Source: Mycolicibacterium sp. P9-22 (GTDB taxonomy: Bacteria; Actinomycetota; Actinomycetes; Mycobacteriales; Mycobacteriaceae). From it: DNA of 64,000 bases. Positions 17,360-26,491 of this stretch are shown here, piece after piece. Below the pieces are notes generated by a model. It ran no database searches. It saw only the letters and a list, made by a program, of their open reading frames with translations, and was not told the origin of the DNA. The stretch covers positions 27,361-91,360 of the forward strand of contig NZ_NPKP01000017.1 of NCBI RefSeq assembly GCF_008329585.1, written 5' to 3'. The translations under genes and the position numbers were made by a program. How positions within the stretch are numbered: position 1 is the stretch's first letter; each line of letters starts with the position of its first letter.

Positions 17360-17399
17360 TGATGATCCTGTTCGATGTGTGGTGGATACCCGTTCGCGT

Positions 17400-18503
17400 T
17401 CAACGAGACAGGCCGGCGAGCTGGGCCTCGCGAACGTCGGTGCTCTGGCCCTGGACGAGCAGGAAGAGCGCCGATCGTGCGTGTAACTGCGCGGTGTCTT
17501 CGAGGCTGATGCCCCGCCCTGATCGGGCCACCACAAGTGCACGGGTGATGACCGACAGCGCCTCGCCGACCGCGGCTTTGGTGGCCACCCGTTCCGAGAT
17601 GCGGTGGCGCTCATCCCCGGTGGACTTCGACTCGTCCGCCAGGCCGTAGGCAGTGTGGCGCAGGTGATCGAATCGTGGTCGCCATACGTGGGCGACTCGT
17701 CGCGCGCCAGGATCGGGGGCGTCCTCCAGTTCGTCCAATACGGTGGTCGCCAACCCGAAGTATTGTGGACGGGTATCGCCGGCGGTTCCCAGATCTTCGG
17801 TGCGCCAGTCGGTTAGCGACTGGGTGAGGATGACCGCCGAAGCTGGGATGTAGACGTCGTCGAGTGTCACTCGTTCGGTGCGGCTCCCGCCGACTGCCGC
17901 CAACTCAAGATGCTGCGCCCGGACCCGGCCGCTGGTCGGGACGAACGCGGTGATCACCGATTGCGTGGTTGCGTCGACCGCAGCCACCACCAGCACGGTG
18001 TTCAGCCCCCAACCGCTGACCCAGGAGATCGTGCCGGACAACGTCCAGCCACCGTCGGCCGGCGTCGCCGAGATGTACGAGTGCGGAAAACGGCGGACGT
18101 CGCTGATACCGGCACCCAGCAGTAATCGGCCCGCCAGTACGTCGCGAGCCAGGTCCGACAGCTCGGCACCCTTCTGGTGCGCAAGAGCCAAGCGGCCGAC
18201 CGTGGGTGCGTGCTGCGCCCATACCAACCAGGTGTTGAAGCAAGCACCTGCCATGATCTCGTGGATCCGGCGGTCGTCCTGCCGCCCGATGCCCGCGCCC
18301 CCGAACTCTGCCGGGGCGGCATGGTTGAGCAGGCCGAGGGTGGCCAGCTCGGACACATATCCAGGCGATACCCCCTCCCGGTCGATCCGAAGGGCAGCCG
18401 GGCGAAGCGCACCGTCGGCGTGTGCCTTGACCTTGGCGATGAACTGTTCGGCGGCAGCCGAGGACGCTCCCGGCGTCGTAGCAGGTGCCTCGATGGCAGT
18501 CAC
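17400..18503 (-). CDS. acyl-CoA dehydrogenase-fold flavoprotein (monooxygenase-type)
   Basis: 367 residues. The helical N-domain has LATLGLLNHAAPAEFGGAG, then the middle beta-domain GGWTLSGTISWVSGWGLNTVLVV and ERVTLDDVYIPAS, and a helical C-domain ending in SALFLLVQGQSTDVREAQLAGL. It lacks the DRHWRNAR motif seen in the two paralogues at 24-28 kb, and no catalytic base Glu of true dehydrogenases is evident. It probably uses FMN/FAD to oxygenate a sulfur compound (DszC/SfnB-like role) or oxidise an acyl-CoA. It is divergent from the ABC importer operon across 270 bp. Confidence 0.75.
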   Translation of the reverse strand: MTAIEAPATTPGASSAAAEQFIAKVKAHADGALRPAALRIDREGVSPGYVSELATLGLLNHAAPAEFGGAGIGRQDDRRIHEIMAGACFNTWLVWAQHAPTVGRLALAHQKGAELSDLARDVLAGRLLLGAGISDVRRFPHSYISATPADGGWTLSGTISWVSGWGLNTVLVVAAVDATTQSVITAFVPTSGRVRAQHLELAAVGGSRTERVTLDDVYIPASAVILTQSLTDWRTEDLGTAGDTRPQYFGLATTVLDELEDAPDPGARRVAHVWRPRFDHLRHTAYGLADESKSTGDERHRISERVATKAAVGEALSVITRALVVARSGRGISLEDTAQLHARSALFLLVQGQSTDVREAQLAGLSR

Positions 18504-18773
18504 TCCCAGATGTCCTATCTATAGCGCGATGCCGGTGACGCCGACCGCAACTGTGGCGCAGCACGTGCCGGCGGCATGCGTGTCCCGACCCGGTCAACGT
18601 TACTGCCGACGAATGCCGTTGGCCTGCTTGTGATCAGCGTGAACCGAACCGCTGACTCAACGGGTGCCGGGTGATTGACTACCGAACTAACCGTGCAGCA
18701 GGTATGGATTCGCGGCGTAAGCAGCCGCACCCCCCGGCACGTTCTATCGCCGTGTCAGAAAGGACGAACGTCA

Positions 18774-20408
18774 TTGTTCGCCAGTAGTTTCCGCAGAGTA
18801 CTGCTGTCCTCGGCCGCTGCGGCGATGGCCGTCGCCACCGTCGCAGCGTGCAGTGGTGGGTCTTCGACAAGCCAACCGGTCGGCGACCCCGTCGACGGCG
18901 GAACGCTGACGTTCTTCGACCCGGTCGAATACAACGCCTGGAAACCGACCAACTCGATCTGGTCGAACAGTCAGGTCTCCAACAATCTGGCCGAACGACT
19001 GATCTGGCAGGACCCGGAGTCTGGCGAGTACAAGCCGTGGCTGGCCGAATCCTTCGAGATCAGCGACGACCATCTGTCCTACACCTTCAAGCTCAGACAG
19101 GACGTGACTTTCAGCGACGGCACCCCGCTGGATGCCGAGGTGGTCAAGCTCAACTTCGACCAGCACGGAACCGGCGACGAGGCGCTGGGGATCACCCAGG
19201 ACCCGTTCTGGACCGACTACGCGGGCACTGACGTCATCGACGACAGCACCGTGGTGGTCAAACTCGGCAAGCCGAACGCCGGCTTCATCCAGATTCTGTC
19301 CAACTACCGGGCCAGTTCGATCCTGGCCGAGTCCACCCTCTTGAGAGACCTCAACGGCCAGAGCGACCTGCGCAATTGGGTGGGGACCGGGCCGTTCGTC
19401 GTGGAATCCGTCGACGGAACGACAGCGGTGACCCTCAAGCGCCGCGACGACTACAACTGGGCGCCGGCGGGGTCCGCGCACACCGGAAAGGCCTATCTGG
19501 AACGCATCGTCTTCAAGACGGTGCCGGAGGCGGGCACCCGGGTGGGTGCGCTGCAGTCCGGCGAGGCGCAGATCGTGCGCAATGTCGCTCCCTATGATGA
19601 GGAAACCGTGACCGCCGGCGGCGGGACGCTGCTGCCGATCTCGGTGCAGGGCGAGACCAATGATCTGACCGTGCGGTTGGACAGCCCGGATTCACCGTTG
19701 CACGACAAGCGGGTTCGGCTGGCGCTGCAGGCGGCAACGGATCGTCAGGCGATCAACGAGGCGGTGCTCTCGCCGAACTATCCGATTCCCACCAGTGCGT
19801 TGGTGAAGGGCACGCCGCTGCGTGGCGACTCCAGCAGTTTCCTGCGGCACGACGTGGACAAGGCGAAGTCGTTGCTCGACGAGGCGGGGTGGAAACCGGG
19901 GCCTGATGGGATTCGCGTCAAGGACGGCAAGCGGTTGAGCATCCATCAACGCGTTGCGCCGTACTACCAGGTGTCCCAATCCGTGCTCGAAGTACTGCAG
20001 TCGCAGTGGCGCGAAGCCGGTGTCGAGATCAAGCTCACCAACCCTTCGCTCACGGAGTACGAGGCCCAGGAGCAGTCCGCCGCGGATTGGTACTTCACCC
20101 AGGGGCAGACCTCCACGGCGGAACCCAGTGTGCTGCGGACCTCTTACGGCAGTGACCGTCAGGATGTGACCAAGCAACTTCCGCCGGATGCCAAGCTCGA
20201 TGAACTGCTCGCGGTGCAGTCGGGTGAGTTCGACGAGGAGAAGCGCAAGGCCGCCATCCAGGCTATCGAGGATCACATCTTCAGTGAGGGGTACTCGATT
20301 CCGCTGTATGACGAGACGCAGGTGTTCGGGCTCGGCCCGAGTGTTCAGGGTTTCGCCACCGAGTCCACCGGGCGGTCGTGGTTCTACGACACCTGGATCA
20401 ACGAGTAG
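18774..20408 (+). CDS. Dpp/Opp-type ABC transporter substrate-binding lipoprotein
   Basis: 544 residues from TTG 18774, with AAAGGA about 10 nt upstream. The lipoprotein signal (basic FRR, hydrophobic core, lipobox VAAC) has Cys26 as the acylation site. The mature part is an SBP_bac_5 (DppA/OppA) protein: NLAERLIWQDPESGEYKPWL, TFKLRQDVTFSDGTPLDAE, NWVGTGPFVVESVDG and LALQAATDRQAINEAVL. It is anchored outside the membrane and delivers a peptide-like or organosulfur ligand to the permeases that follow after 12 bp. It is the first gene of the long operon. Confidence 0.92.
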   Translation: MFASSFRRVLLSSAAAAMAVATVAACSGGSSTSQPVGDPVDGGTLTFFDPVEYNAWKPTNSIWSNSQVSNNLAERLIWQDPESGEYKPWLAESFEISDDHLSYTFKLRQDVTFSDGTPLDAEVVKLNFDQHGTGDEALGITQDPFWTDYAGTDVIDDSTVVVKLGKPNAGFIQILSNYRASSILAESTLLRDLNGQSDLRNWVGTGPFVVESVDGTTAVTLKRRDDYNWAPAGSAHTGKAYLERIVFKTVPEAGTRVGALQSGEAQIVRNVAPYDEETVTAGGGTLLPISVQGETNDLTVRLDSPDSPLHDKRVRLALQAATDRQAINEAVLSPNYPIPTSALVKGTPLRGDSSSFLRHDVDKAKSLLDEAGWKPGPDGIRVKDGKRLSIHQRVAPYYQVSQSVLEVLQSQWREAGVEIKLTNPSLTEYEAQEQSAADWYFTQGQTSTAEPSVLRTSYGSDRQDVTKQLPPDAKLDELLAVQSGEFDEEKRKAAIQAIEDHIFSEGYSIPLYDETQVFGLGPSVQGFATESTGRSWFYDTWINE

Positions 20409-20420
20409 GTCGGCCCGGGC

Positions 20421-21482
20421 ATGCGTACATATCTGCTGAAGCGGTTCGGCCAGTCGCTGCTCGTACTGTGGGCCGCGTACACGGTGTCGTTCCTGCTGTT
20501 GAGTGCGTTGCCGGGCGATGCGGTGAACAACCGTATCCAGAACCCGGAAGCACAGTTGACGCCCGCACAGGCCCAGGTGCTGATCGAGTATTACGGCCTG
20601 GATCGGCCGCTGTGGGAGCAGTATGTGACATCGCTGAGTGCCGCCGTGCGCGGCGACCTGGGGTATTCGCTGACCGACGGCCGTACCGTCACCGAACTGG
20701 TGGGCGGTGCGTTACCGAGCACTCTGGCCTTGACCGCGGCGGCTCTGCTGCTCGGCCTGGTGTTCTCCGCGGTCATCGGGATTGTGGCGAACTACGCGCC
20801 GTGGACGTGGCTGCGTGAGTCGGTGGGTTCGACGCCCGCGCTGTTCGGTGCGATCCCCACCTTTGTCGTGGGTATCCTTCTGCTGCAGTTTTTCTCGTTC
20901 GGATTCCACGTGATACCGGCTTCCGACGATGGGTCATTCGTGGCACTGCTGGGGCCGGCGATTGCACTCGGCATGCTGATCGCCGCGCCGCTGGCCCAGG
21001 TCTTCACCACCTCGATCCGTGCCACGCGAGGACAGCCTTTCGCCCATGTGCTGTCGGCCCGCGGTGCCGACGAGGTGTACAAGTTCCGCCGCGGGATCCT
21101 GCGGAATTCATCGATGCCGGTGCTGACACTGCTCGGGCTGGCGTGTGGCGAACTGATCGCCGGCGCGGTGGTGACCGAGGCGGTGTTCGCGCGCCCTGGA
21201 CTCGGTCAGCTGACCGTCGGCGCGGTGAGCACGCAGGATCTGCCGGTTCTCCAGGGCGTGGTGCTGGTGGCGGCACTGGCGTACGTGAGTGTGAACTTCG
21301 TGGTCGACCTCGCGTATCCGTTCATCGATCCGCGGGTCCTGGTAGACGGCAGGACGCAACGGGCCACCGGTCGTCGCGTGCGTCGGCGCGTGGTCACCGG
21401 TCATCTCGTGGACCGGGAGAATCCGGCGAGGCCGAACCTGCGGGTGCCGCGGCGTCTGCCGGCCGAGGTGTCGATGCCGTGA
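20421..21482 (+). CDS. ABC importer permease, DppB type
   Basis: 353 residues with six membrane segments. The N-terminus MRTYLLKRFGQSLLVLWAAYTVSFLLL is the DppB/OppB hallmark, and the cytosolic EAA loop is RGADEVYKFRRGILRNSSMP. The C-terminal ~45 residues after YPFIDPRVLVDG are Arg-rich and longer than usual. It forms the transmembrane channel with the next gene product. The stop overlaps the GTG start of that gene by 4 bp (GTGA). Confidence 0.9.
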   Translation: MRTYLLKRFGQSLLVLWAAYTVSFLLLSALPGDAVNNRIQNPEAQLTPAQAQVLIEYYGLDRPLWEQYVTSLSAAVRGDLGYSLTDGRTVTELVGGALPSTLALTAAALLLGLVFSAVIGIVANYAPWTWLRESVGSTPALFGAIPTFVVGILLLQFFSFGFHVIPASDDGSFVALLGPAIALGMLIAAPLAQVFTTSIRATRGQPFAHVLSARGADEVYKFRRGILRNSSMPVLTLLGLACGELIAGAVVTEAVFARPGLGQLTVGAVSTQDLPVLQGVVLVAALAYVSVNFVVDLAYPFIDPRVLVDGRTQRATGRRVRRRVVTGHLVDRENPARPNLRVPRRLPAEVSMP

Positions 21483-22402
21483 GCCTCATCGTCGATGTCC
21501 ATTCGGCCGCCGGGCAGGAACCCGCTGAGCCGACCGCAGGCACCGCAGACCGGACAACGCCACCGTCGGCCCGGAAAGTGTTGCGGTGGCTGGGGTCTCA
21601 CCGCGCTCTGACCCTTTCGATCGTGGTCTTTACCACCGCGCTGCTGTGGGCGTTGGTGCCCGGTTGGTTCACGCACTACAGCCCGATTGCGATCGACAAC
21701 AGCCAGAAGCTGCTGCCACCATCTGCCGAGCACTGGTTCGGTACCGATCTGCTGGGACGAGACCTCTACGCCCGCATTGTGTATGGCGCACGAGCGTCAC
21801 TGCTCGGAGCGAGCATGGCGGTCGCGGTGGCCGTGATCGTCGGGTCACTGCTGGGGGCGGTCGCGGGCTGGTTCGGCGGTCTCGGCGACACGGTGGCGAT
21901 GCGCTTCGTCGACATTCTGCTCGCCATCCCGGGATTTCTGCTGGCGATCGCGATCGTCGTGCTCTACACAGCCAGGACGGGGAGCGCCGGCCTGGTGCCT
22001 GCGGCGATCGCGGTGGGACTCACCTCCTCGGCGACATTCGCCCGGCTGATCCGCTCAGAAGTGCTGCGCGTGCGCGCCAGCAACTATGTGGAGGCCGCGA
22101 TCACCAGCGGAGCAACCACATTCACCATCCTGCGGCGCCACGTCATCCCGAACTCGCTGGCACCCACGATCTCGCTGATCGCCGTGCAGTTGGGTGTCGC
22201 GATCATCTGGATCGCGTCGCTGAGCTTCCTCGGGCTCGGCGCCCAACCACCCGAACCCGAGTGGGGTCTGCTGGTTGCCGACGGACGCAAGTACATCGCC
22301 ACGCGCGGCTGGCTCACGCTGTTCCCCGCACTGACGATCATCGCGGTCGTCCTGGCCACCAACAACATTTCCCGCCATCTGTCCAGAAGGGGCGAACGAT
22401 GA
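21479..22402 (+). CDS. ABC importer permease, DppC type
   Basis: 307 residues from GTG 21479. The N-terminal ~35 residues are hydrophilic, then TM1 LTLSIVVFTTALLWALVPGW, the DppC motif HWFGTDLLGRDLYARIVYGAR, and the EAA loop YVEAAITSGATTFTILRRHVIPN. It partners the DppB-type permease. It starts within the previous stop (GTGA) and ends within the ATPase start (ATGA), a translationally coupled arrangement that keeps subunits stoichiometric. Confidence 0.9.
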   Translation: MSLIVDVHSAAGQEPAEPTAGTADRTTPPSARKVLRWLGSHRALTLSIVVFTTALLWALVPGWFTHYSPIAIDNSQKLLPPSAEHWFGTDLLGRDLYARIVYGARASLLGASMAVAVAVIVGSLLGAVAGWFGGLGDTVAMRFVDILLAIPGFLLAIAIVVLYTARTGSAGLVPAAIAVGLTSSATFARLIRSEVLRVRASNYVEAAITSGATTFTILRRHVIPNSLAPTISLIAVQLGVAIIWIASLSFLGLGAQPPEPEWGLLVADGRKYIATRGWLTLFPALTIIAVVLATNNISRHLSRRGER

Positions 22403-24030
22403 CCCAGGCGCCCGTGCTGTCCGTGCAAGATCTGACGGTGGGCTACCGGCTCGGTGAGCGCGTCGAGCCCGTGGTGCACGAGGTCAGTTTCGACCTCGGC
22501 CCGGGTCAGGTGCTCGCACTGGTCGGTGAATCCGGTTCCGGCAAGACCACGACCGGCCATGCGATCCTGGGTCTGCTGCCGTCCAACGGTGAGGTGCTCG
22601 CCGGCAGCATCACCTTTCGCGGACAAGAACTCACCGCTCTCGGCCCCAAGGCGTGGCGCGAGATACGAGGTGGCTCAGTAGGTCTCATACCACAGGATCC
22701 GACCATTTCTCTGGACCCGGTGCGCAGGGTGGGCCGCCAAGTCGAAGATGTCCTGCGCCTGCACACCGATCTCGACGACGACGCCCGCCGTGACCGCGTG
22801 TACGAGCTCTTCGCACTCGTCGGATTCACCGAAGTCGAGCGCCGTTACCGGCAGTACCCGCACGAGCTGTCCGGCGGTATGCGCCAGCGGGTGCTCGTCG
22901 CCGCGGCGGTTGCCGGGAATCCCGGCCTGATCATCGCCGACGAGCCCACCTCCGGGCTGGACGCCACGGTGCAAAAGCAGGTGCTCGATCTCATCGACAA
23001 TCTGCGTGCGGGCTCGTCCACCAGCATCGTCCTGGTCACCCATGACCTCGGCGTCGCCGCCGACCGAGCCGACCTCATCGCCGTGATGCGGCACGGCCGC
23101 ATCGTCGAACTCGGCCCCACCGCCGAGGTCATCGCCGATCCGCAGCACGGCTATACGCGGCAGTTGCTGGCCAGTGTGCCGCGCCGATCGGCGGCCCGGC
23201 TGGCCGACCTGCGCCAGTTACCTCCCGAGAGCTCTGATTTCGCCGTCGCGGTGACGGCTCTGAGCAAGCATTACGGCGAGATACCCGCGGTCGACGACAT
23301 CTCCTTCCAAGTCCGACGCGGCCAGACCTTCGCCATCGTCGGCGAGTCCGGCAGCGGAAAAACCACCACCGCCCGCGTGCTGGCGGGCCTGGCCCCGGCA
23401 ACATCGGGGCGCGTCGATGTTCTGGGTACCGACGTCACGCAGCTCAGCCGCCGGGCCTATCGGCCCCTGCGCAGGCAGATCCAGGTCGTCCACCAGAATC
23501 CCTACTCGTCATTTGATCCTCGGTTCGACGTCTTCGATGTGGTCGCAGAACCATTGCAGTCATTTCAGCGCGCGTCGGTCCGTCCGGAGGCGAGGCGACG
23601 CCGGCGACAGGACAATGCCGAGCGCGTCGCGGCGGCACTGCAAGCTGCGGCGTTGCCCGCGGACTTCGCCCGGCGGCATCCACACGAACTCTCCGGCGGC
23701 CAACGCCAACGGGTGGCCCTGGCGCGCGCGCTCGTCGTCGAGCCCGAGATCCTGATTCTCGACGAGCCGACGTCGGCCCTGGATGTATCCGTGGCCGCGC
23801 AAATCCTGGAATTGCTGCAGCGGCTACAAACCGAACGCGGGCTCACCTACGTCTTCATCTCCCATGATCTCGCGGTGGTGTCGGCCATTTCCGACCACGT
23901 CGCGGTCATGCGGCAGGGCCGCATCGTCGAACAAGGACCAACCGGTCAGGTGTTCGCCGACCCGCACGACCCCTACACCGTCGCCCTGCTTGATGCGATC
24001 GCCGGTCACAACCTCGCGGTCGCATCATGA
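22399..24030 (+). CDS. fused double ABC ATPase (DppD-DppF type)
   Basis: 543 residues with two nucleotide-binding domains in one chain. Domain 1: Walker A GESGSGKT (43-50), signature LSGGM (157-161), Walker B LIIADEPTSGLD. Domain 2: Walker A GESGSGKT (315-322), signature LSGGQ (431-435), Walker B ILILDEPTSALD. The HPHELSGGQRQRV and THDLGV/SHDLAVV switch histidines are intact in both. It energises the Dpp/Opp-type importer encoded just upstream. It is coupled by ATGA overlaps at both ends. The substrate class follows the downstream oxygenases, by inference. Confidence 0.93.
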   Translation: MTQAPVLSVQDLTVGYRLGERVEPVVHEVSFDLGPGQVLALVGESGSGKTTTGHAILGLLPSNGEVLAGSITFRGQELTALGPKAWREIRGGSVGLIPQDPTISLDPVRRVGRQVEDVLRLHTDLDDDARRDRVYELFALVGFTEVERRYRQYPHELSGGMRQRVLVAAAVAGNPGLIIADEPTSGLDATVQKQVLDLIDNLRAGSSTSIVLVTHDLGVAADRADLIAVMRHGRIVELGPTAEVIADPQHGYTRQLLASVPRRSAARLADLRQLPPESSDFAVAVTALSKHYGEIPAVDDISFQVRRGQTFAIVGESGSGKTTTARVLAGLAPATSGRVDVLGTDVTQLSRRAYRPLRRQIQVVHQNPYSSFDPRFDVFDVVAEPLQSFQRASVRPEARRRRRQDNAERVAAALQAAALPADFARRHPHELSGGQRQRVALARALVVEPEILILDEPTSALDVSVAAQILELLQRLQTERGLTYVFISHDLAVVSAISDHVAVMRQGRIVEQGPTGQVFADPHDPYTVALLDAIAGHNLAVAS

Positions 24031-25256
24031 CAGCACCCCAGCCTGCCACCCTGGACCTGGCACTCGTCCAAATACGCGGAGTCCTAGCTGAACTGGCCAA
24101 AGGCGCCGCCGAGCGTGACAGCACCCACGAACATCCCTATGCGCTGGTACAGGACCTGGCCGACGCCGGTTTCGGGCGGCTGCGGCTGGCGCGCGAGTAC
24201 GGCGGGTTCGACGTCGACCTGCCCACGCTTTTCGCACTCCTCGCCGAGGCCGGTCAGGCCGACTCCAACATTCCGCAGATCTGGCGGGGACACTTCACCA
24301 CCACCGAGATTCTGCGGCGGGAGCACGATCCCGAGACGCGTCGGTACTGGTCCGAACAGGTCGGCGCGGGTGCGGTGTTCGGCAACGCACAGTCCGAGCC
24401 GTCCTCGCTGGTGGCCGGCCTGGAATCGGCCGGGGATTGGGGCCCGATCACCACCCGAGTCCGCGCCGACGGTCGAGGAGGTCGCGTGGTGTCGGGCACC
24501 AAGTTCTATTCCACCGGATCGCAATTCGCCGACTTCATCCGGGCCGCGGTGCTCGACGAGCAGGATCGGCGTGGATTCGTGGTCATACCGGCCCGCCACG
24601 ACGGCGTCGAGCACGTCGATGATTGGGATGGCATCGGCCAGCGCCAAACCGGCAGTGGCACAACAATCCTGACCGATGTGCCGGTCGAGCCGCACGGCGA
24701 TATCGGACGTGGCGTCGAGTCCGTGCGCGGACTGGACTCGTTCGTGCAGATCGTGCACCTGGCCAACCTCGCCGGCATCGCGCGCAGCATCGTCACCGAA
24801 ACCGTCGACATCGTGCGTGCCAGGACCCGCACCTCCCGGCACGCGCTGACGCAGAACGCGGTGGCAGACCCTGACGTGCTGGCCGTGATCGGCCGTCTGC
24901 AGGCACGAAGATTGACCGCCGACACCCTGCTGGACAGGGTTGCTCAGCGACTTGAGGCCGCCCACGAGGACGGGACAGAGGAGGCCTACGCCGACGCCTA
25001 CGTCGAGACATCGACGGCGCAGGTGGCCGTCATCGAAGCGGTGCTGGACGCGGCCACCGCCGCATTCGACGCCGGTGGGTCCTCGACCGTCCGCGCCGGA
25101 GTGCACCTCGACCGGCACTGGCGTAACGCCAGAACGCTGTCCTCCCACAATCCGGTCATCTACAAGCCCCGGGTGATCGGCGACTTCCTGGTCAACGGCA
25201 GCCGCCCGGTATCCGGTTATTACGCCGGGCGCGACGCGGAAGCGGGCACGTCATGA
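24027..25256 (+). CDS. DszC-like flavin-dependent monooxygenase (acyl-CoA dehydrogenase fold)
   Basis: 409 residues. Helical N-domain FGRLRLAREYGGFDVDLP, substrate/flavin region IWRGHFTTTEIL and FGNAQSEPSS, beta-domain VVSGTKFYSTGSQFADFI, and the C-terminal motif DRHWRNARTLSSHNP. That motif is characteristic of DszC/SfnB/SeuC-type enzymes, which use FMNH2 and O2 to S-oxygenate thiophenes, sulfones or sulfonate esters instead of oxidising acyl-CoA. It is cytosolic and overlaps both neighbours by 4 bp. It probably makes the first oxidation of the imported compound; the exact substrate is unknown. Confidence 0.82.
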   Translation: MTAPQPATLDLALVQIRGVLAELAKGAAERDSTHEHPYALVQDLADAGFGRLRLAREYGGFDVDLPTLFALLAEAGQADSNIPQIWRGHFTTTEILRREHDPETRRYWSEQVGAGAVFGNAQSEPSSLVAGLESAGDWGPITTRVRADGRGGRVVSGTKFYSTGSQFADFIRAAVLDEQDRRGFVVIPARHDGVEHVDDWDGIGQRQTGSGTTILTDVPVEPHGDIGRGVESVRGLDSFVQIVHLANLAGIARSIVTETVDIVRARTRTSRHALTQNAVADPDVLAVIGRLQARRLTADTLLDRVAQRLEAAHEDGTEEAYADAYVETSTAQVAVIEAVLDAATAAFDAGGSSTVRAGVHLDRHWRNARTLSSHNPVIYKPRVIGDFLVNGSRPVSGYYAGRDAEAGTS

Positions 25257-26491
25257 CCGACCAACTGCACCTGAACGTCAACATCCTCAACGCCGGAGTA
25301 TTCGGTGGGTCGTGGCGATTCCCCGGCACCGACGGGCTGGCGAGCTACGGGATCGACCACTACACATCGATCGCGAAGAAAGCCGAGGGGGCGACACTCG
25401 ACGCGGTATTCCTGGCCGACGGACCATCCCTGGACCCCAGCATCCGGCACCGCACCGGCAACAACCTCGAACCGACCACGGTGCTGGCACGCATCGCCGC
25501 GCAGACCGAGCGCATCGGACTGATCGGCACGCTCTCCTCGTCCTACAACGATCCCGACGAGATCGCCCGCCGGCTCGGCGATCTCGACTACGTCAGTGGC
25601 GGTCGGTTCGGCTGGAACGTCGTCACCACAGCGGGCGAGATCGCGGCCCGTAACTTCGGGCGCGACGGTGAGCCCGAGCATGCGCTGCGATATCGCCGCG
25701 CCGAGAATCTCGTCGCACGTGTGGTCACGTCCTGGGACCGGCGCACCGAATTGCGTTCGCCTCAGGGCCGACCGGTGATCGTCCAGGCCGGTGGCTCCAG
25801 CGACGGCAAACGGCTGGCCTCGCGGGTGGGTGAGGTGATCTTCTCCGCCGAGCAGGATATCGCGAAGGCGCGGGCTTTTCGCGCCGAGCTTCGCGCCGGG
25901 GCAGTGGAATTCGGGCGCAACCCGGAGGAGATCGTGGTACTGCCGGGACTGTCCACGGTGCTCGGCAGTACGGAGGCGGAGGCACGGCAGCGGCGGGAAA
26001 CCCTCGACGAACTACTGCCGGACGCGTATGCGCGTGAACGGCTCTCCGGTCAGCTCGGCTTCTCCATCGATGGTCTGTCCGATGTCGAACCGATCCCCGC
26101 CGATCTGCTGCGTGACCCCGACGAGGCCGGCGGATCCCAGACGTTCTACCGGGTGATCCTCGGCATCATCGACCGCGAGAAACCCACCCTCGGGCAGCTG
26201 CTGAAGAAACTGTCCGGCGGAGGGGGACACCGGATCGTGGTCGGCACCCCGGAGCAGGTCGCCGACGACATCGAGCGGTGGTTCCGCTTCGGAGCCGCCG
26301 ACGGGTTCAACGTCATGCCCGACGTCCTGCCCTCGGGCTTCGACGATTTCGCCGATCACCTGGTGCCGGAGTTACGCAGGCGCGGATTGTTCCGCACGGA
26401 GTACGACAGCACCACGCTGCGAGGGCATCTCGGCATCGACGTGCCCGTCATCCGTGCCGCTGATGACCACCCGTTGGTGAGGGCGCAATGA
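25253..26491 (+). CDS. NtaA/DszA-type FMNH2-dependent monooxygenase (LLM family)
   Basis: 412 residues. LHLNVNILNAGVFGGSWRFPG is the NtaA/SnaA/DszA N-terminus, DAVFLADGPSL and RIGLIGTLSSSYNDPDEIARRLGDLDYVSGGRFGWNVVTT line the flavin site, PVIVQAGGSSDGKRLASR binds phosphate, and HRIVVGTPEQVADDIERWF is the C-terminal family motif. It cleaves C-S or C-N bonds using reduced FMN from a separate reductase. It is four-base overlapped with the DszC-like gene before it and with a shorter luciferase-like gene after it, which could be its heterodimer partner. Confidence 0.87.
   Translation: MTDQLHLNVNILNAGVFGGSWRFPGTDGLASYGIDHYTSIAKKAEGATLDAVFLADGPSLDPSIRHRTGNNLEPTTVLARIAAQTERIGLIGTLSSSYNDPDEIARRLGDLDYVSGGRFGWNVVTTAGEIAARNFGRDGEPEHALRYRRAENLVARVVTSWDRRTELRSPQGRPVIVQAGGSSDGKRLASRVGEVIFSAEQDIAKARAFRAELRAGAVEFGRNPEEIVVLPGLSTVLGSTEAEARQRRETLDELLPDAYARERLSGQLGFSIDGLSDVEPIPADLLRDPDEAGGSQTFYRVILGIIDREKPTLGQLLKKLSGGGGHRIVVGTPEQVADDIERWFRFGAADGFNVMPDVLPSGFDDFADHLVPELRRRGLFRTEYDSTTLRGHLGIDVPVIRAADDHPLVRAQ

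Noticed and set aside
18504..18773. Bidirectional promoter elements between the flavoprotein gene and the ABC operon
   Set aside because: TTGACT at 18675 and a TATAGAT-like element near 18518 are present, but spacing to partner elements is wrong (more than 20 bp), so no promoter is called.
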